Below, in pieces: positions 32,652 through 41,010 of a DNA stretch of 57,104 nt. The translations under genes were made by a program, and so were the position numbers. Position 1 is the stretch's first letter, and each line of letters starts with the position of its first letter. The stretch is from an uncultured Mollicutes bacterium. Its GTDB lineage: Bacteria > Bacillota_I > Bacilli_A > Acholeplasmatales > Anaeroplasmataceae. The notes beneath the pieces were generated by a model, which was not told the origin of the DNA, did not search any database, and saw only the letters and a program-made list of their open reading frames with translations. The stretch covers positions 1-57,104 of the forward strand of contig CAMWKG010000009.1 of the NCBI GenBank assembly GCA_947174785.1, written 5' to 3'.

Positions 32652-33671
32652 ATGACATATAAAGAGTGCTATATGGAACTTAAAAAAGCTATGAAGCTTT
32701 TACAGAATATGCATGTCTTTGAACAATTTAATTATATGAATTTGTTTTATTTGCTTGATGAAAAGTCAAAGGGTATTGTCATTTTTTCTGATCATCTTAT
32801 GGGAGAATCCTCTGGATTGCAAATTCATTTTGAGGATTCAGGAATCAATTATTTATATGATAGCTATATGTCATCTACAGGAATGATATTAAACTGCGTA
32901 TTTGCAGATATGGTTACAGTTTCTTTAGTCTCTAAAGAAGAACTAACTTTAGAGGATATTGCCTATTTAAAGAAGCATAAAATACGCTTGAGTACAAAAA
33001 ATCTTATTCCTTGTGCATTTAAGGAAGGTCATGATTATTCTTACCTTACCCTCAAAAAGATGCAGCAGGTAATTGCATATATTTATTATCTGCTTAGCCT
33101 GATTAAAAATGAATCTGAAGATATTATGAAATGCTTTGAAAATTCAGATTTGGTTCTCGCAGCCTTTGATACCTCCCATCATGTTTATGAGGTGAAATAT
33201 ACAAATGACCTTGCTATCGGAAGTATGCCAAGATTTAAAAAAGCAAGTCAAGAGTTTATAAATGAATACAAAGATGCTACCTATGTAGAGGATACTTGTT
33301 ATATTTCAAGATATTATTCTATGGAAAAGGTTCCTACAAAGGAGTATTATCAAAGCATTTTATTTGGCTATTATCCAAAGAAGGATACTTATATTGTGCA
33401 TACGATACAATGTAAGCCTAAGCAGATTGGGGAGTATTTAATTGGTTTTGCTGATGAGCTATTTAAAGAAAATCATTTACCAACTAAAGTTATATTGAAC
33501 GAAAGAAGAATGGTTTCAGAGCTTTACAAGACATTACAAGGATTGCACATTGATGTGGAATTTAAAAGAGAAACAGAAGAAATTGATACTATGTTTTTTG
33601 AAATTATGCGAGATAGCAAAGAAGGTTTAAAGGAAGGAGAGCAAAAGCTAAATGTAGCTTTCGTATCATAA
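32652..33671 (+). CDS. Uncharacterised soluble protein, 339 residues
   Basis: I do not recognise this protein with confidence. It has no signal peptide or membrane helix. The C-terminal third (PTKVILNERRMVSEL, LQGLHIDVEF, then an acid-rich helix) resembles the DUF6930-like domain, whose role is unknown. AAAAGGAGG precedes the ATG by a good spacing. It lies between rsmD and a lipoprotein nucleotidase gene that starts one base after its stop, so all three are probably cotranscribed with the helicase. Confidence 0.7.
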   Translation: MTYKECYMELKKAMKLLQNMHVFEQFNYMNLFYLLDEKSKGIVIFSDHLMGESSGLQIHFEDSGINYLYDSYMSSTGMILNCVFADMVTVSLVSKEELTLEDIAYLKKHKIRLSTKNLIPCAFKEGHDYSYLTLKKMQQVIAYIYYLLSLIKNESEDIMKCFENSDLVLAAFDTSHHVYEVKYTNDLAIGSMPRFKKASQEFINEYKDATYVEDTCYISRYYSMEKVPTKEYYQSILFGYYPKKDTYIVHTIQCKPKQIGEYLIGFADELFKENHLPTKVILNERRMVSELYKTLQGLHIDVEFKRETEEIDTMFFEIMRDSKEGLKEGEQKLNVAFVS

Positions 33672-33672
33672 G

Positions 33673-35217
33673 ATGAGAAAAAGATATTTAATATTAAGTA
33701 TTCTATTTATAGGTCTTTTAGCTGGGTGCATAGAAGAAAAAAAGGATCCCATACCACCAAGTCCTACTCCTCCTATAGATGAACCAGAAGTAAGCAAGTA
33801 TGTTAAAGTTGAAATATTGCAAATGAATGATATTCATGGTCATATTGAAAATGAAGGCTCCTATGGTGGGCTTGCAAGAGCAAATCACTTAATTCAACAA
33901 ATCCGTGGTGAGACAAAGGAAGATAATACCGTTTTAATTGGTAATGGAGATATGCTGCAAGAAACGGCCATTGCAAGAGTAGGCTATGGGAAAGTTGTCA
34001 TAGATGCGATGAGTCAAATGAACTTTGACATGATGGGTGTTGGAAATCATGAGTTTGATTGGGGATTTAATCAGTTTTTGAGTTATTTTGATGGAGATAC
34101 CTCTAATGGAGAAGCAAGCTTCCCCCTTGTCAATTCTAATATTTATTATGAAAATCAGCTTGTAACTAAAGGAAATCAGGTGACTTCCTCACTATTACTT
34201 GAAAAGGATGATGTAAAGGTAGGCATTCTAAGCTATATTGGAAATGTATATTCCTCCATCAATGCGAATATGACAGAAGGATATACCTTTAAAGGAAGAC
34301 CTAAGGAGATTGCTGAAAGTGTAGAGACTTTAGGAAAAACGCTTAAGGATCAGGGGGCTGACATCCTTATTGTCAATATTCATGATGGAGAATCCTCCTC
34401 TTGTAAGGATTATGAAGCTAATGAGCTTTTAGCCAATTTAAAGTATAATGATTCCTATTTAGTAGATGCGGTAATTAATGGGCATACCCATACAAAACAG
34501 GATGCATTATTTCAAAGAAAAAATGGTATAGCTTTACCTGTAATTCAGTCCTCTGGCAAGCTTACTGATTTTGGCAGAATCGATTTAACATATGATGTGA
34601 CTAAGAAAAAAGTCACTTCTGCAAAAGCTACTCATATTAATGTTTCTAAGGCGGATGGTATCGATGAAGAGGTACAGAAAATTATTGATAATCACTATAC
34701 TGCGTCTAAAGATATTTTAGAGGAGGTCTATTGTAAAAATCTCCAATATATCCAGCGCTATGACCAGAATTTCCAGGCTTATATTTCTAATGTAATGATG
34801 GCTGCCACAGGGGCAACAGCCTCTATTTGTAATACAGGTGCCTTTAGAAATAATGTTCCAACAGGAAATTTTGATTTTAATGTGCTTTATGCTTTAAATC
34901 CATTTGATAATCACATCATTTTATGTGAGATTAGTGGTATAGATTTAAAGAGGTTCTATGATGCTAACAGGGAAAAAGAGATTGTTTATACAAAGGAATA
35001 TGGTGCTTCCATAGCAACTGATCAAACCTATACCCTTGCTATCATAGATTATGTATATTTTGGGTCTTATTTTGCAGGCTATCGAACAGCTACCTATACA
35101 GATACAAATCTAGTATTAAGAGACCTTATCGCTCAGGATTTAAGACTTCGAAAGGATACAGGCTTTACCGTAGATAAGGATTATTCTAACATTTTACTTT
35201 CAAGAGTGATAAACTGA
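33673..35217 (+). CDS. 5'-nucleotidase / cyclic phosphodiesterase lipoprotein (UshA family)
   Basis: The 514-residue protein starts with a lipoprotein signal (MRKRYLILSILFIGLLAGC, Cys19), so it is tethered outside the membrane. The metallophosphatase domain has QMNDIHGH, GNGDML, GNHEFDWG, NIHDGE and INGHTHT metal motifs. A C-terminal 5'-nucleotidase substrate domain includes SICNTGAFRNN and ALNPFDNHI. Such enzymes dephosphorylate external nucleotides so nucleosides can be imported. The C-terminal domain appears a little short. The start follows the previous stop by one base. Confidence 0.9.
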   Translation: MRKRYLILSILFIGLLAGCIEEKKDPIPPSPTPPIDEPEVSKYVKVEILQMNDIHGHIENEGSYGGLARANHLIQQIRGETKEDNTVLIGNGDMLQETAIARVGYGKVVIDAMSQMNFDMMGVGNHEFDWGFNQFLSYFDGDTSNGEASFPLVNSNIYYENQLVTKGNQVTSSLLLEKDDVKVGILSYIGNVYSSINANMTEGYTFKGRPKEIAESVETLGKTLKDQGADILIVNIHDGESSSCKDYEANELLANLKYNDSYLVDAVINGHTHTKQDALFQRKNGIALPVIQSSGKLTDFGRIDLTYDVTKKKVTSAKATHINVSKADGIDEEVQKIIDNHYTASKDILEEVYCKNLQYIQRYDQNFQAYISNVMMAATGATASICNTGAFRNNVPTGNFDFNVLYALNPFDNHIILCEISGIDLKRFYDANREKEIVYTKEYGASIATDQTYTLAIIDYVYFGSYFAGYRTATYTDTNLVLRDLIAQDLRLRKDTGFTVDKDYSNILLSRVIN

Positions 35218-35237
35218 TGAAATGCATTAAAAAGGAC

Positions 35238-35265
35238 TTGTAAATATTTAGCTTTAGTTTATACT
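35238..35265 (+). promoter_or_regulatory. Candidate promoter of the second structured RNA
   Basis: TTGTAA (35238-35243), 16-bp spacer and TATACT (35260-35265). The start would fall near 35272. Confidence 0.5.
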
Positions 35266-35271
35266 ATAAGC

Positions 35272-35487
35272 ATCAACGAGTATAATGGGTTAAAGAAAAG
35301 GGTAGGTTGCCGCCTACCCTTTTCGCTTACAAGGAACTATTAACGAGTTGGAGTTTTATACAAACTCCTAACGGGTCTCCCAAAGCAACTACTATTTGTG
35401 TTTAATAGTATACTTATAATTGCTAATGGTAGGATTAAAGGCACTATAAGCAGACTTATTTCCACAACTCTCATAGCAAAGATTTTT
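35272..35487 (+). ncRNA. Candidate structured RNA in a long gene-free region
   Basis: This interval has no plausible frame but several perfect stems: GAAAAGGGTAGG (35295-35306) with CCTACCCTTTTC (35313-35324); GGAGTTT (35350-35356) with AAACTCC (35362-35368), extendable by GTT/AAC; ACTATT with AATAGT near 35391-35409; and TTGCTAATG (35420-35428) with CATAGCAA (35472-35479, one bulge). A T-run at 35483-35488 directly follows the last stem, so that stem could act as a terminator. A promoter-like sequence lies just upstream. I do not recognise the family. The first hairpin could instead be a weak terminator of the nucleotidase gene. Confidence 0.5.
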
Positions 35488-35725
35488 TAAACTTTCAAAT
35501 AGGGTAAAAGCACCCATTTTTTCATTTTAGAAACAAATCATACCTTTAAGCTATCTATTCCAACGAGTACATAACGTCTTAATTTTTTAGAAAAAAATGG
35601 AAAAATATTCAAAAAACAAAGAATAAAAAAAATTAAAATTTTATCTATGGTCCATTCAAATCCTCTCATTCTCCTTATTTTTGATTTTTAAAGAGAAAAA
35701 CTGCATCATCTTAAATAAATTTTTC
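35488..35725. other. AT-rich gene-free spacer
   Basis: This stretch between the candidate RNA and the T-box promoter contains no supported frame. It holds a short GGGT/ACCC hairpin followed by TTTTTT (35502-35521), which might be a weak terminator, and long A- and T-tracts. I see nothing else in it. Confidence 0.5.
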
Positions 35726-35754
35726 TTGAAAAAATGATGTATAAATGCTAAAAT
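35726..35754 (+). promoter_or_regulatory. Promoter of the T-box hisS-aspS operon
   Basis: TTGAAA (35726-35731), a 17-bp spacer and an extended -10 TGCTAAAAT (TAAAAT at 35749-35754). Transcription should start near 35761. Confidence 0.8.
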
Positions 35755-35760
35755 GATAGC

Positions 35761-35982
35761 GTATGATAAATTGAAGAAGAAGAGGAGTACTTATTTAAAC
35801 TTATACTAGCGAGGATGGTTGGTGGAAGCATCTATAATGAAAAATAAGGAAAGACACTTTGGAGAGCTTTTAAAACAAGACGTACCAGGCGTTAACGGAC
35901 TAAGAAGTGCTAGTATGATACTAGAAGTAAGGTGGCACCGCGGCTTAATTCGTCCTTAATATTTTTTTAAGGACGTTTTTTT
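35761..35982 (+). promoter_or_regulatory. T-box leader with terminator, GACAC specifier region (Asp/His)
   Basis: The leader has the stem I AGTA element near 35787, the distal-loop motif GATGGTTGGTGGAAGCATC (35814-35832), a specifier region reading AAAGACACTTTGGAG (35850-35864), and the T-box AAGGTGGCACCGCGG (35929-35943). The terminator CGTCCTTAA / TTAAGGACG with seven T follows (35951-35982). Uncharged tRNA binding would favour antitermination. The specifier region contains GAC (Asp, 35853-35855) and CAC (His, 35855-35857) overlapping by one base, fitting an operon that encodes both HisRS and an AspRS. Confidence 0.93.
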
Positions 35983-36005
35983 AATAGAAAAAAGGGTGAT
36001 GAGCT

Positions 36006-36560
36006 ATAGAAACAGAATTACCAGTAGTAAATTTAGGGCGATATGAGCTTAGAAGTATTGTAAAAGAAGATTTTTTGGATTATTTCGAAATCGGTAAAGA
36101 TGAGGAAACCTGTAAGCATTTAAATTGGGGTCCTTTTCAAAGACCAAAGGAAGCACTTTGGTGTATTGAAGAGGTTTTTTTAAAGCGCCCCTTATCAGGT
36201 CTGCCAGCAGGCTATGCAATTATAGATAAAAATGCTTGTGGTAAAATGATAGGTATGATTGATTTTCATACCTACTATGACAGCATCAATACAGCAGAGA
36301 TAGGCTATATATTACACCGGGACTATTGGAACCAGGGGATAATGACTATGTGCCTAAAGGAAATGACAAGGATTGGCTTTCAGCTACTTAGATTAGACAA
36401 AATTTTAGTCGGCCATACTCTTGCCAATCAATCCTCCAAGCAAGTGATTTTACAATGTGGCTATCACTATGAGTATCAGTCTTTAGCCAAAATTAAAAAT
36501 AATGAATGTATAGCGATGTATTATAGTATGTATCGCTATGAGTATGAAGAAAGGAAGTAG
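36006..36560 (+). CDS. GNAT acetyltransferase (RimJ/RimL-like), start problematic
   Basis: Homology-like sequence runs from ETELPVVNLGRYELRSI through DFLDYFEIGKDEETCKHLNWG to the acetyl-CoA region (EIGYILHRDYWNQGIMT...) typical of ribosomal-protein-type GNAT enzymes. The only NTG start in frame is TTG 36075, which would remove about 23 residues of the domain and has no binding site. The frame is open back to 36003; a possible non-standard ATA start at 36006 has AGGGTG 7 bp upstream. A normal ATG at 35999 is in another frame (MSYRN..., stop at 36044-36046). Either a rare start, a one-base indel, or a sequence error is involved. It is the first gene after the T-box. Confidence 0.7.
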   Translation: METELPVVNLGRYELRSIVKEDFLDYFEIGKDEETCKHLNWGPFQRPKEALWCIEEVFLKRPLSGLPAGYAIIDKNACGKMIGMIDFHTYYDSINTAEIGYILHRDYWNQGIMTMCLKEMTRIGFQLLRLDKILVGHTLANQSSKQVILQCGYHYEYQSLAKIKNNECIAMYYSMYRYEYEERK

Positions 36561-36565
36561 GAAGT

Positions 36566-37873
36566 ATGATCAGTAAACCAAAAGGGACATATGATGTTTT
36601 GCCTGAAGAGGTCAAATCTTGGACAAAGCTAGAATCTACTATAAGAAAGATTTGTCAAATCTTCAATTATAGAGAAATAAGAACACCTATATTTGAGGCA
36701 AGTCAAACCTTCCATAGAGATGCCAATGATACCTCAGACATGGTGACAAAGGAAACCTATGATTTTAAGGATCGTTCCGATCGTTTAATTACATTAAGAC
36801 CAGAAGGAACTGCAGGTACAGTTAGAGCGTATATTGAAAATAAACTATATGCACAAAATCCTATAGAAAAACTATTCTATATGGGACCGATGTTTCGTTA
36901 TGAGCGTCCACAAAAGGGAAGAACCAGACAGTTTAGTCAGTTTGGAGTAGAAGCACTAGGCTCCAACTCTCCGACAATTGATGCCGAGGTTATTGCCTTA
37001 GGGGCTACCTTGATTAAGGCTTTAGGACTTACCAATGTTAAGGTGAAGTTAAATACATTAGGAGATCAAGAATCAAGACAAGCCTATAAAAAGGTACTCG
37101 TTGAGTACTTTAAAAATCATACGGACGAGCTATGTAGTGATTGCTTAAATAGACTAGAAAAAAATCCTCTACGTATCTTAGATTGTAAGGTAGATAGAGA
37201 TAAAGAATTCTTTAAGAATGCTCCTAAGATTAATGAGTATCTAACGGAAGGCTCTAAAGAACACTTCAATCAGGTTTTAACATCTTTAAAGGATATGAAT
37301 ATTGCCTATGAGGTTGACCCTTCCTTAGTACGCGGTCTAGATTATTATTCTCATACTGTATTTGAGCTTGAGGTGGATATTCCTGAGTTTGGTGCTCAAA
37401 ACGTTATTGGTGCAGGGGGAAGATATGACGCCTTGGTTAAGGATTTAGGCGGTCCAGAAATCCCAGGAGTTGGAATGGCCTTTGGTATGGAAAGATTACT
37501 CCTTGCCTGTGAGTATGCTGGTAAAAAATTAGCAACACCAGATTTTGTTCATGTCTATTTCATCGCTTTAGGTGAGGCTGCAAAACAGGCTGCATTAAGA
37601 GAAATGCAGGTTTGCCGTTTAGGAGGTCTATATTGTGATATGGATCATTTAGGAAGAGGGCTTAAGGCTCAGTTTAAGGCAGCAGATACAAATAGGGCAA
37701 TGTTTACTTGTATCCTAGGCGATAATGAACTTAAGGAAAATAAAATCAATATCAAGGATAACACAACAGATGTACAGGAAACCATTTCTTTATTTGAAAT
37801 TTATCCTTATGTTTTAAATAAAATCAACAACAACTCTGCTTGTGCAAAATGTAAAGAAAAAGAGGTAAAATAA
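36566..37873 (+). CDS. hisS: Histidyl-tRNA synthetase
   Basis: The 435-residue class II synthetase has motif 2 MFRYERPQKGRTRQFSQFG, HisA LVRGLDYYSHTVFE, HisB-type GAGGRYD and motif 3 GVGMAFGMERLL, followed by an anticodon-binding domain (about 325-420). The C-terminus carries a short extra tail with CAKC (SACAKCKEKE), not usual for HisRS. It attaches His to tRNA-His. AGGAAG lies upstream and aspS begins 2 bp after its stop. It is controlled by the T-box leader. Confidence 0.97.
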   Translation: MISKPKGTYDVLPEEVKSWTKLESTIRKICQIFNYREIRTPIFEASQTFHRDANDTSDMVTKETYDFKDRSDRLITLRPEGTAGTVRAYIENKLYAQNPIEKLFYMGPMFRYERPQKGRTRQFSQFGVEALGSNSPTIDAEVIALGATLIKALGLTNVKVKLNTLGDQESRQAYKKVLVEYFKNHTDELCSDCLNRLEKNPLRILDCKVDRDKEFFKNAPKINEYLTEGSKEHFNQVLTSLKDMNIAYEVDPSLVRGLDYYSHTVFELEVDIPEFGAQNVIGAGGRYDALVKDLGGPEIPGVGMAFGMERLLLACEYAGKKLATPDFVHVYFIALGEAAKQAALREMQVCRLGGLYCDMDHLGRGLKAQFKAADTNRAMFTCILGDNELKENKINIKDNTTDVQETISLFEIYPYVLNKINNNSACAKCKEKEVK

Positions 37874-37874
37874 A

Positions 37875-39176
37875 ATGAAAAGAGTTATGTTAAAGGATAT
37901 AAAGCTTGGACAAGTTAACAAGATTGCAGGCTTTGTAGAAAATATTCGTAATAAAAAAGCTATGTGCTTTATCGTTTTAAGAGATGTTTCTGGAAAATTA
38001 CAGTTGACTATCGAAAAGGAAAAGCATCCAGAGCTTGTAGATATTTTAGATCAAATTACTGTAGATAGCGTAATTGAGGCTACTGGTCCTATCCTAGAAA
38101 GTGAATATGTAAAGCTAAATCATATGGAAATGTATCCAGATTCTATCAAGCTAGAAAGTATTGCAGCCCCATCTCCAATTGTTGCACCTAAGGGAGAAGA
38201 GACTAACATCGATTTAAGATTAGATTATCGTTGGATAGATTTACGTACAGATAAGAATACACTGATGTTTAAGGTTCAATCTTATTTTATTGCAAAGTGT
38301 CGTGAATTTTTAGTAGACCGTGATTTTATTGAGATTCATTCTCCAAAGCTAATAGGTGCTGAATCTGAATCAGGTGCTGGTGTATTTAAGGTAGAATATT
38401 TTGATAGAGATGCCTTCTTAGCCCAGTCTCCACAATTCTATAAGCAAATGGCTATGGCTGCAGGCTTTGAGCGTATCTTTGAATCTGGTCCAGTTTTCCG
38501 TGCTGAAAAGTTTGCTTCTCGTAAGCATGCAACAGAATTCACAGGCTTTGATTTAGAGTTTTCCTATATTGAATCCTTTGAAGATGTGATGAAAATGGAA
38601 GAAGAAATGCTAACCTTCGCTTTAGCAGCAGTACATGAAAAATATGCAACTCAAATCAAGGAGGTTTATGACATTGATTTAGTTGTTCCTACCCTTCCTT
38701 TCCCTAGGATGGATTTACATGATGTCTATAATGAATTAGAAGCACGTTATGGTTATAAGGTGCCTGAAAGTGAGAAGGGGGATTTGACTACAGAAGGAGA
38801 AAGAATGTGTCAAAAGCTTTCTATGGACAACTTTGGTCATGAATTCTTATTCATTACAGGCTATGCAAAAGAGAACAGAGCCTTCTATCATATGCGTGAT
38901 GAGCATGGTGTTCCTTGTGGATATGACCTAATTTGGAAGGGTTGTGAAATTACTACTGGTGCCCAAAGAGAGCATCGCTATGAAATTTTAAAGAAGCAAG
39001 CAGAGGAAAAGGGCTTAGATAAGGATGTTCAGTTCTATCTAGACTTCTTTAAGTATGGTTGTCCTCCACATGGTGGCTTTGGTATAGGTGTAGATAGAAT
39101 TACAATGCTACTATTTAATCAAGGAATTAAGGATGCAATGTTCATCTTCCGTGGACCAGATCGATTAAATCCATAG
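37875..39176 (+). CDS. aspS: Archaeal-type aspartyl-tRNA synthetase (AspRS2-like)
   Basis: The 433-residue enzyme has an N-terminal anticodon-binding OB fold (about 1-105) and a class II core: LDYRWIDLRT (motif 1), AQSPQFYKQ, FRAEKFASRKHATEFTGFD (motif 2) and GGFGIGVDRITMLLF (motif 3). It lacks the roughly 120-residue GAD insertion of normal bacterial AspRS (about 590 residues), so it belongs to the archaeal/eukaryotic genre. Such enzymes may be non-discriminating and charge tRNA-Asn with Asp for amidation by GatCAB; which type this is cannot be told here. It lies in the T-box operon with hisS. Confidence 0.88.
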   Translation: MKRVMLKDIKLGQVNKIAGFVENIRNKKAMCFIVLRDVSGKLQLTIEKEKHPELVDILDQITVDSVIEATGPILESEYVKLNHMEMYPDSIKLESIAAPSPIVAPKGEETNIDLRLDYRWIDLRTDKNTLMFKVQSYFIAKCREFLVDRDFIEIHSPKLIGAESESGAGVFKVEYFDRDAFLAQSPQFYKQMAMAAGFERIFESGPVFRAEKFASRKHATEFTGFDLEFSYIESFEDVMKMEEEMLTFALAAVHEKYATQIKEVYDIDLVVPTLPFPRMDLHDVYNELEARYGYKVPESEKGDLTTEGERMCQKLSMDNFGHEFLFITGYAKENRAFYHMRDEHGVPCGYDLIWKGCEITTGAQREHRYEILKKQAEEKGLDKDVQFYLDFFKYGCPPHGGFGIGVDRITMLLFNQGIKDAMFIFRGPDRLNP

Positions 39177-39186
39177 GAGGGAATAT

Positions 39187-39660
39187 ATGAATCATATTAC
39201 TTGGGATGAATATTTTATGGGGGTTGCTGCTCTTTCAGCAAAACGGAGTAAGGATCCAAATACTAAGGTAGGTGCTTGTGTTGTTAATGAGGATAAAAGA
39301 ATCATAGGCATTGGCTATAATGGTTTTCCAATGGGCTGTTCTGATCAGGCTTTTCCATGGGGAAAAACAGATGACAACTATTTAAATACAAAATATCCTT
39401 ATGTAGTTCATGCTGAACCAAATGCAATTTTAAACTGCACCTCCTCCCTTAAAAATTCTACACTTTATGTAACATTATTTCCATGTAATGAATGTGCCAA
39501 GCTTATCATTCAATCAGGTATAAAGCACATTGTTTATGGAGATGATAAATATCATAATGAGGATTCCTTTAAAGCATCAAGAAGAATGTTTGATGCAGCA
39601 AAGGTAACCTATACAAAAATGCCTAAGATTACTGTAGATATAAGGAGTGAAGAGGCTTGA
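39187..39660 (+). CDS. Deoxycytidylate (dCMP) deaminase family protein
   Basis: The 157-residue zinc enzyme has HAEPNAI (zinc His and catalytic Glu) and PCNECAK (zinc Cys pair) and the family's WDEYFMGVAALSAKRSKDPNTKVG start and GYNGFP loop. It converts dCMP to dUMP, feeding dTMP synthesis (ComEB-like). GGAGGG lies before the ATG. It follows aspS by 10 bp and overlaps the next gene by 4 nt, so it probably shares the T-box operon's transcript. Confidence 0.93.
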   Translation: MNHITWDEYFMGVAALSAKRSKDPNTKVGACVVNEDKRIIGIGYNGFPMGCSDQAFPWGKTDDNYLNTKYPYVVHAEPNAILNCTSSLKNSTLYVTLFPCNECAKLIIQSGIKHIVYGDDKYHNEDSFKASRRMFDAAKVTYTKMPKITVDIRSEEA

Positions 39661-40652
39661 AATATTTCATTAAGAAATTTTGGATTATCATCTTAATCGC
39701 TTTATGTATAAATATTCCGCTTTTAGTATTAGGGTCTACCCGTACCAATAAAACGGTCACTTTAAAAGGCGATACAACAATAGTAGAGGATTTTGTTGAA
39801 ATAGCAAACCCACATCAAGCAAAGGGAACTCTTTCAACAATTTATGTAATCAGCTTTGATCATTCAACGCTATTACAAAATCTTATGGTCTCAGCAAGCT
39901 CAACCTCAGAGCTTTCTGAACTACCATCTCATTATCTACATTTTACAGATGCTGAGCTGAGCCAGATGGGAAGAATTCAACACGAATCTAGTATTATGTA
40001 TTCTCTTATGTTATCTTATAAAGCAGCATCTCTAGTAGATGAAAGCATACATTTAGATTATGAATATGATGCGTATGTCATCGCTTATTATGATGCAGCT
40101 TCAGCATTTCGTATTGGAGATAGAATTATTGGTGTAAATGGTGTATATGCTCGTGATGGATTTGAGGCTTTTGCTTTAGAATTTAATAATGCCAATGAAG
40201 GAACGGTTTATCAGGTTAAACGTGGAAATGAGGAATTAGAAATACCTTATACGAAGGAGAATATGAGAGTTGCAGGATATTCCTATTACACTTTGAATAC
40301 TAAAACTGCCTCTCCTCAATATAAGATTAAGTCTTCAAATGTAGGCGGTCCATCTGGTGGTTTACTACAAACCTTAGCGCTATATAATTCTTTAATAGAA
40401 GAGGATATCACAAAGGGATATAAGATTGCAGGTACTGGTACAATTGAACCAGATGGAACAGTTGGAATGATTGGTGGTATCCAGCAAAAAATCTATACCG
40501 CTTATGATGACAATATGGAAATATTTTTATGCCCTGAAGGAAATTATGAGGAAGCATTAATTGCTTATAATAAGCTTCCGCATAAGGAAAGAATGCAGCT
40601 TTATTCTATAAAAACCTTTGAACAGGCCTTGGAGGTGCTTAAAAATGCTTAG
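39657..40652 (+). CDS. Membrane-anchored PDZ / Lon-like serine protease (YlbL/SepM type)
   Basis: The 331-residue protein has one N-terminal membrane helix (about 8-27), a PDZ domain (about 130-205, AFRIGDRIIGVNGV) and a C-terminal Lon-type proteolytic domain with the Ser in SNVGGPSGGLLQTL and the Lys in GGIQQKIYTAYD, forming a Ser-Lys dyad. Family members act outside the membrane, for example in processing signalling peptides (SepM). The start is TTG 39657 overlapping the previous TGA (TTGA), with AAGGAG upstream. Confidence 0.9.
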   Translation: MKYFIKKFWIIILIALCINIPLLVLGSTRTNKTVTLKGDTTIVEDFVEIANPHQAKGTLSTIYVISFDHSTLLQNLMVSASSTSELSELPSHYLHFTDAELSQMGRIQHESSIMYSLMLSYKAASLVDESIHLDYEYDAYVIAYYDAASAFRIGDRIIGVNGVYARDGFEAFALEFNNANEGTVYQVKRGNEELEIPYTKENMRVAGYSYYTLNTKTASPQYKIKSSNVGGPSGGLLQTLALYNSLIEEDITKGYKIAGTGTIEPDGTVGMIGGIQQKIYTAYDDNMEIFLCPEGNYEEALIAYNKLPHKERMQLYSIKTFEQALEVLKNA

Positions 40653-40995
40653 CTTTCAAGAACGATATAGAGCCTGTAAGGATGCAGTTAGGGAGCTATC
40701 TAGTCAAACACCCAATAAAATATGGATTGCTCTTGCTTCTATATTACTTTCCATTTTAATTATGGTGGGACCTATTGTTGTATTAGTCAATTGTTTTATC
40801 TTTAATGACTTAATGAACCTAGTACTTATAGGAATTATTTTGTGTGTATATTGTATCATTTTACTCAGTCGTATTTTTTATTATAAAACCATAACAAAGA
40901 AGCAGGTAGAGGATATGCATATCTTTTATTTGGTGGATGCAGGAGTTTGTGCTATTGTACTTTGTGTTGGTATTTTTATTGGATTATTCATTTAG
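40645..40995 (+). CDS. Small three-helix membrane protein
   Basis: The 116-residue protein has a short charged N-terminus (MLSFQERYRACKDAVREL) and three hydrophobic helices (about 28-50, 53-72 and 92-115). The start is ATG 40645, 7 bp after GGAGGTG inside the end of the preceding protease gene, overlapping its stop. It lies between the YlbL-like protease and lspA; I do not recognise a family. It may assist membrane protein processing only by context. Confidence 0.7.
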   Translation: MLSFQERYRACKDAVRELSSQTPNKIWIALASILLSILIMVGPIVVLVNCFIFNDLMNLVLIGIILCVYCIILLSRIFYYKTITKKQVEDMHIFYLVDAGVCAIVLCVGIFIGLFI

Positions 40996-41010
40996 AATGG
41001 AGGGGTCTTT

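Noticed and set aside
35263-35452. A repeated decamer ACTATAAGCA at 35263-35272 and 35443-35452
   Set aside because: In such AT-rich sequence one repeated 10-mer without flanking identity is plausible by chance.
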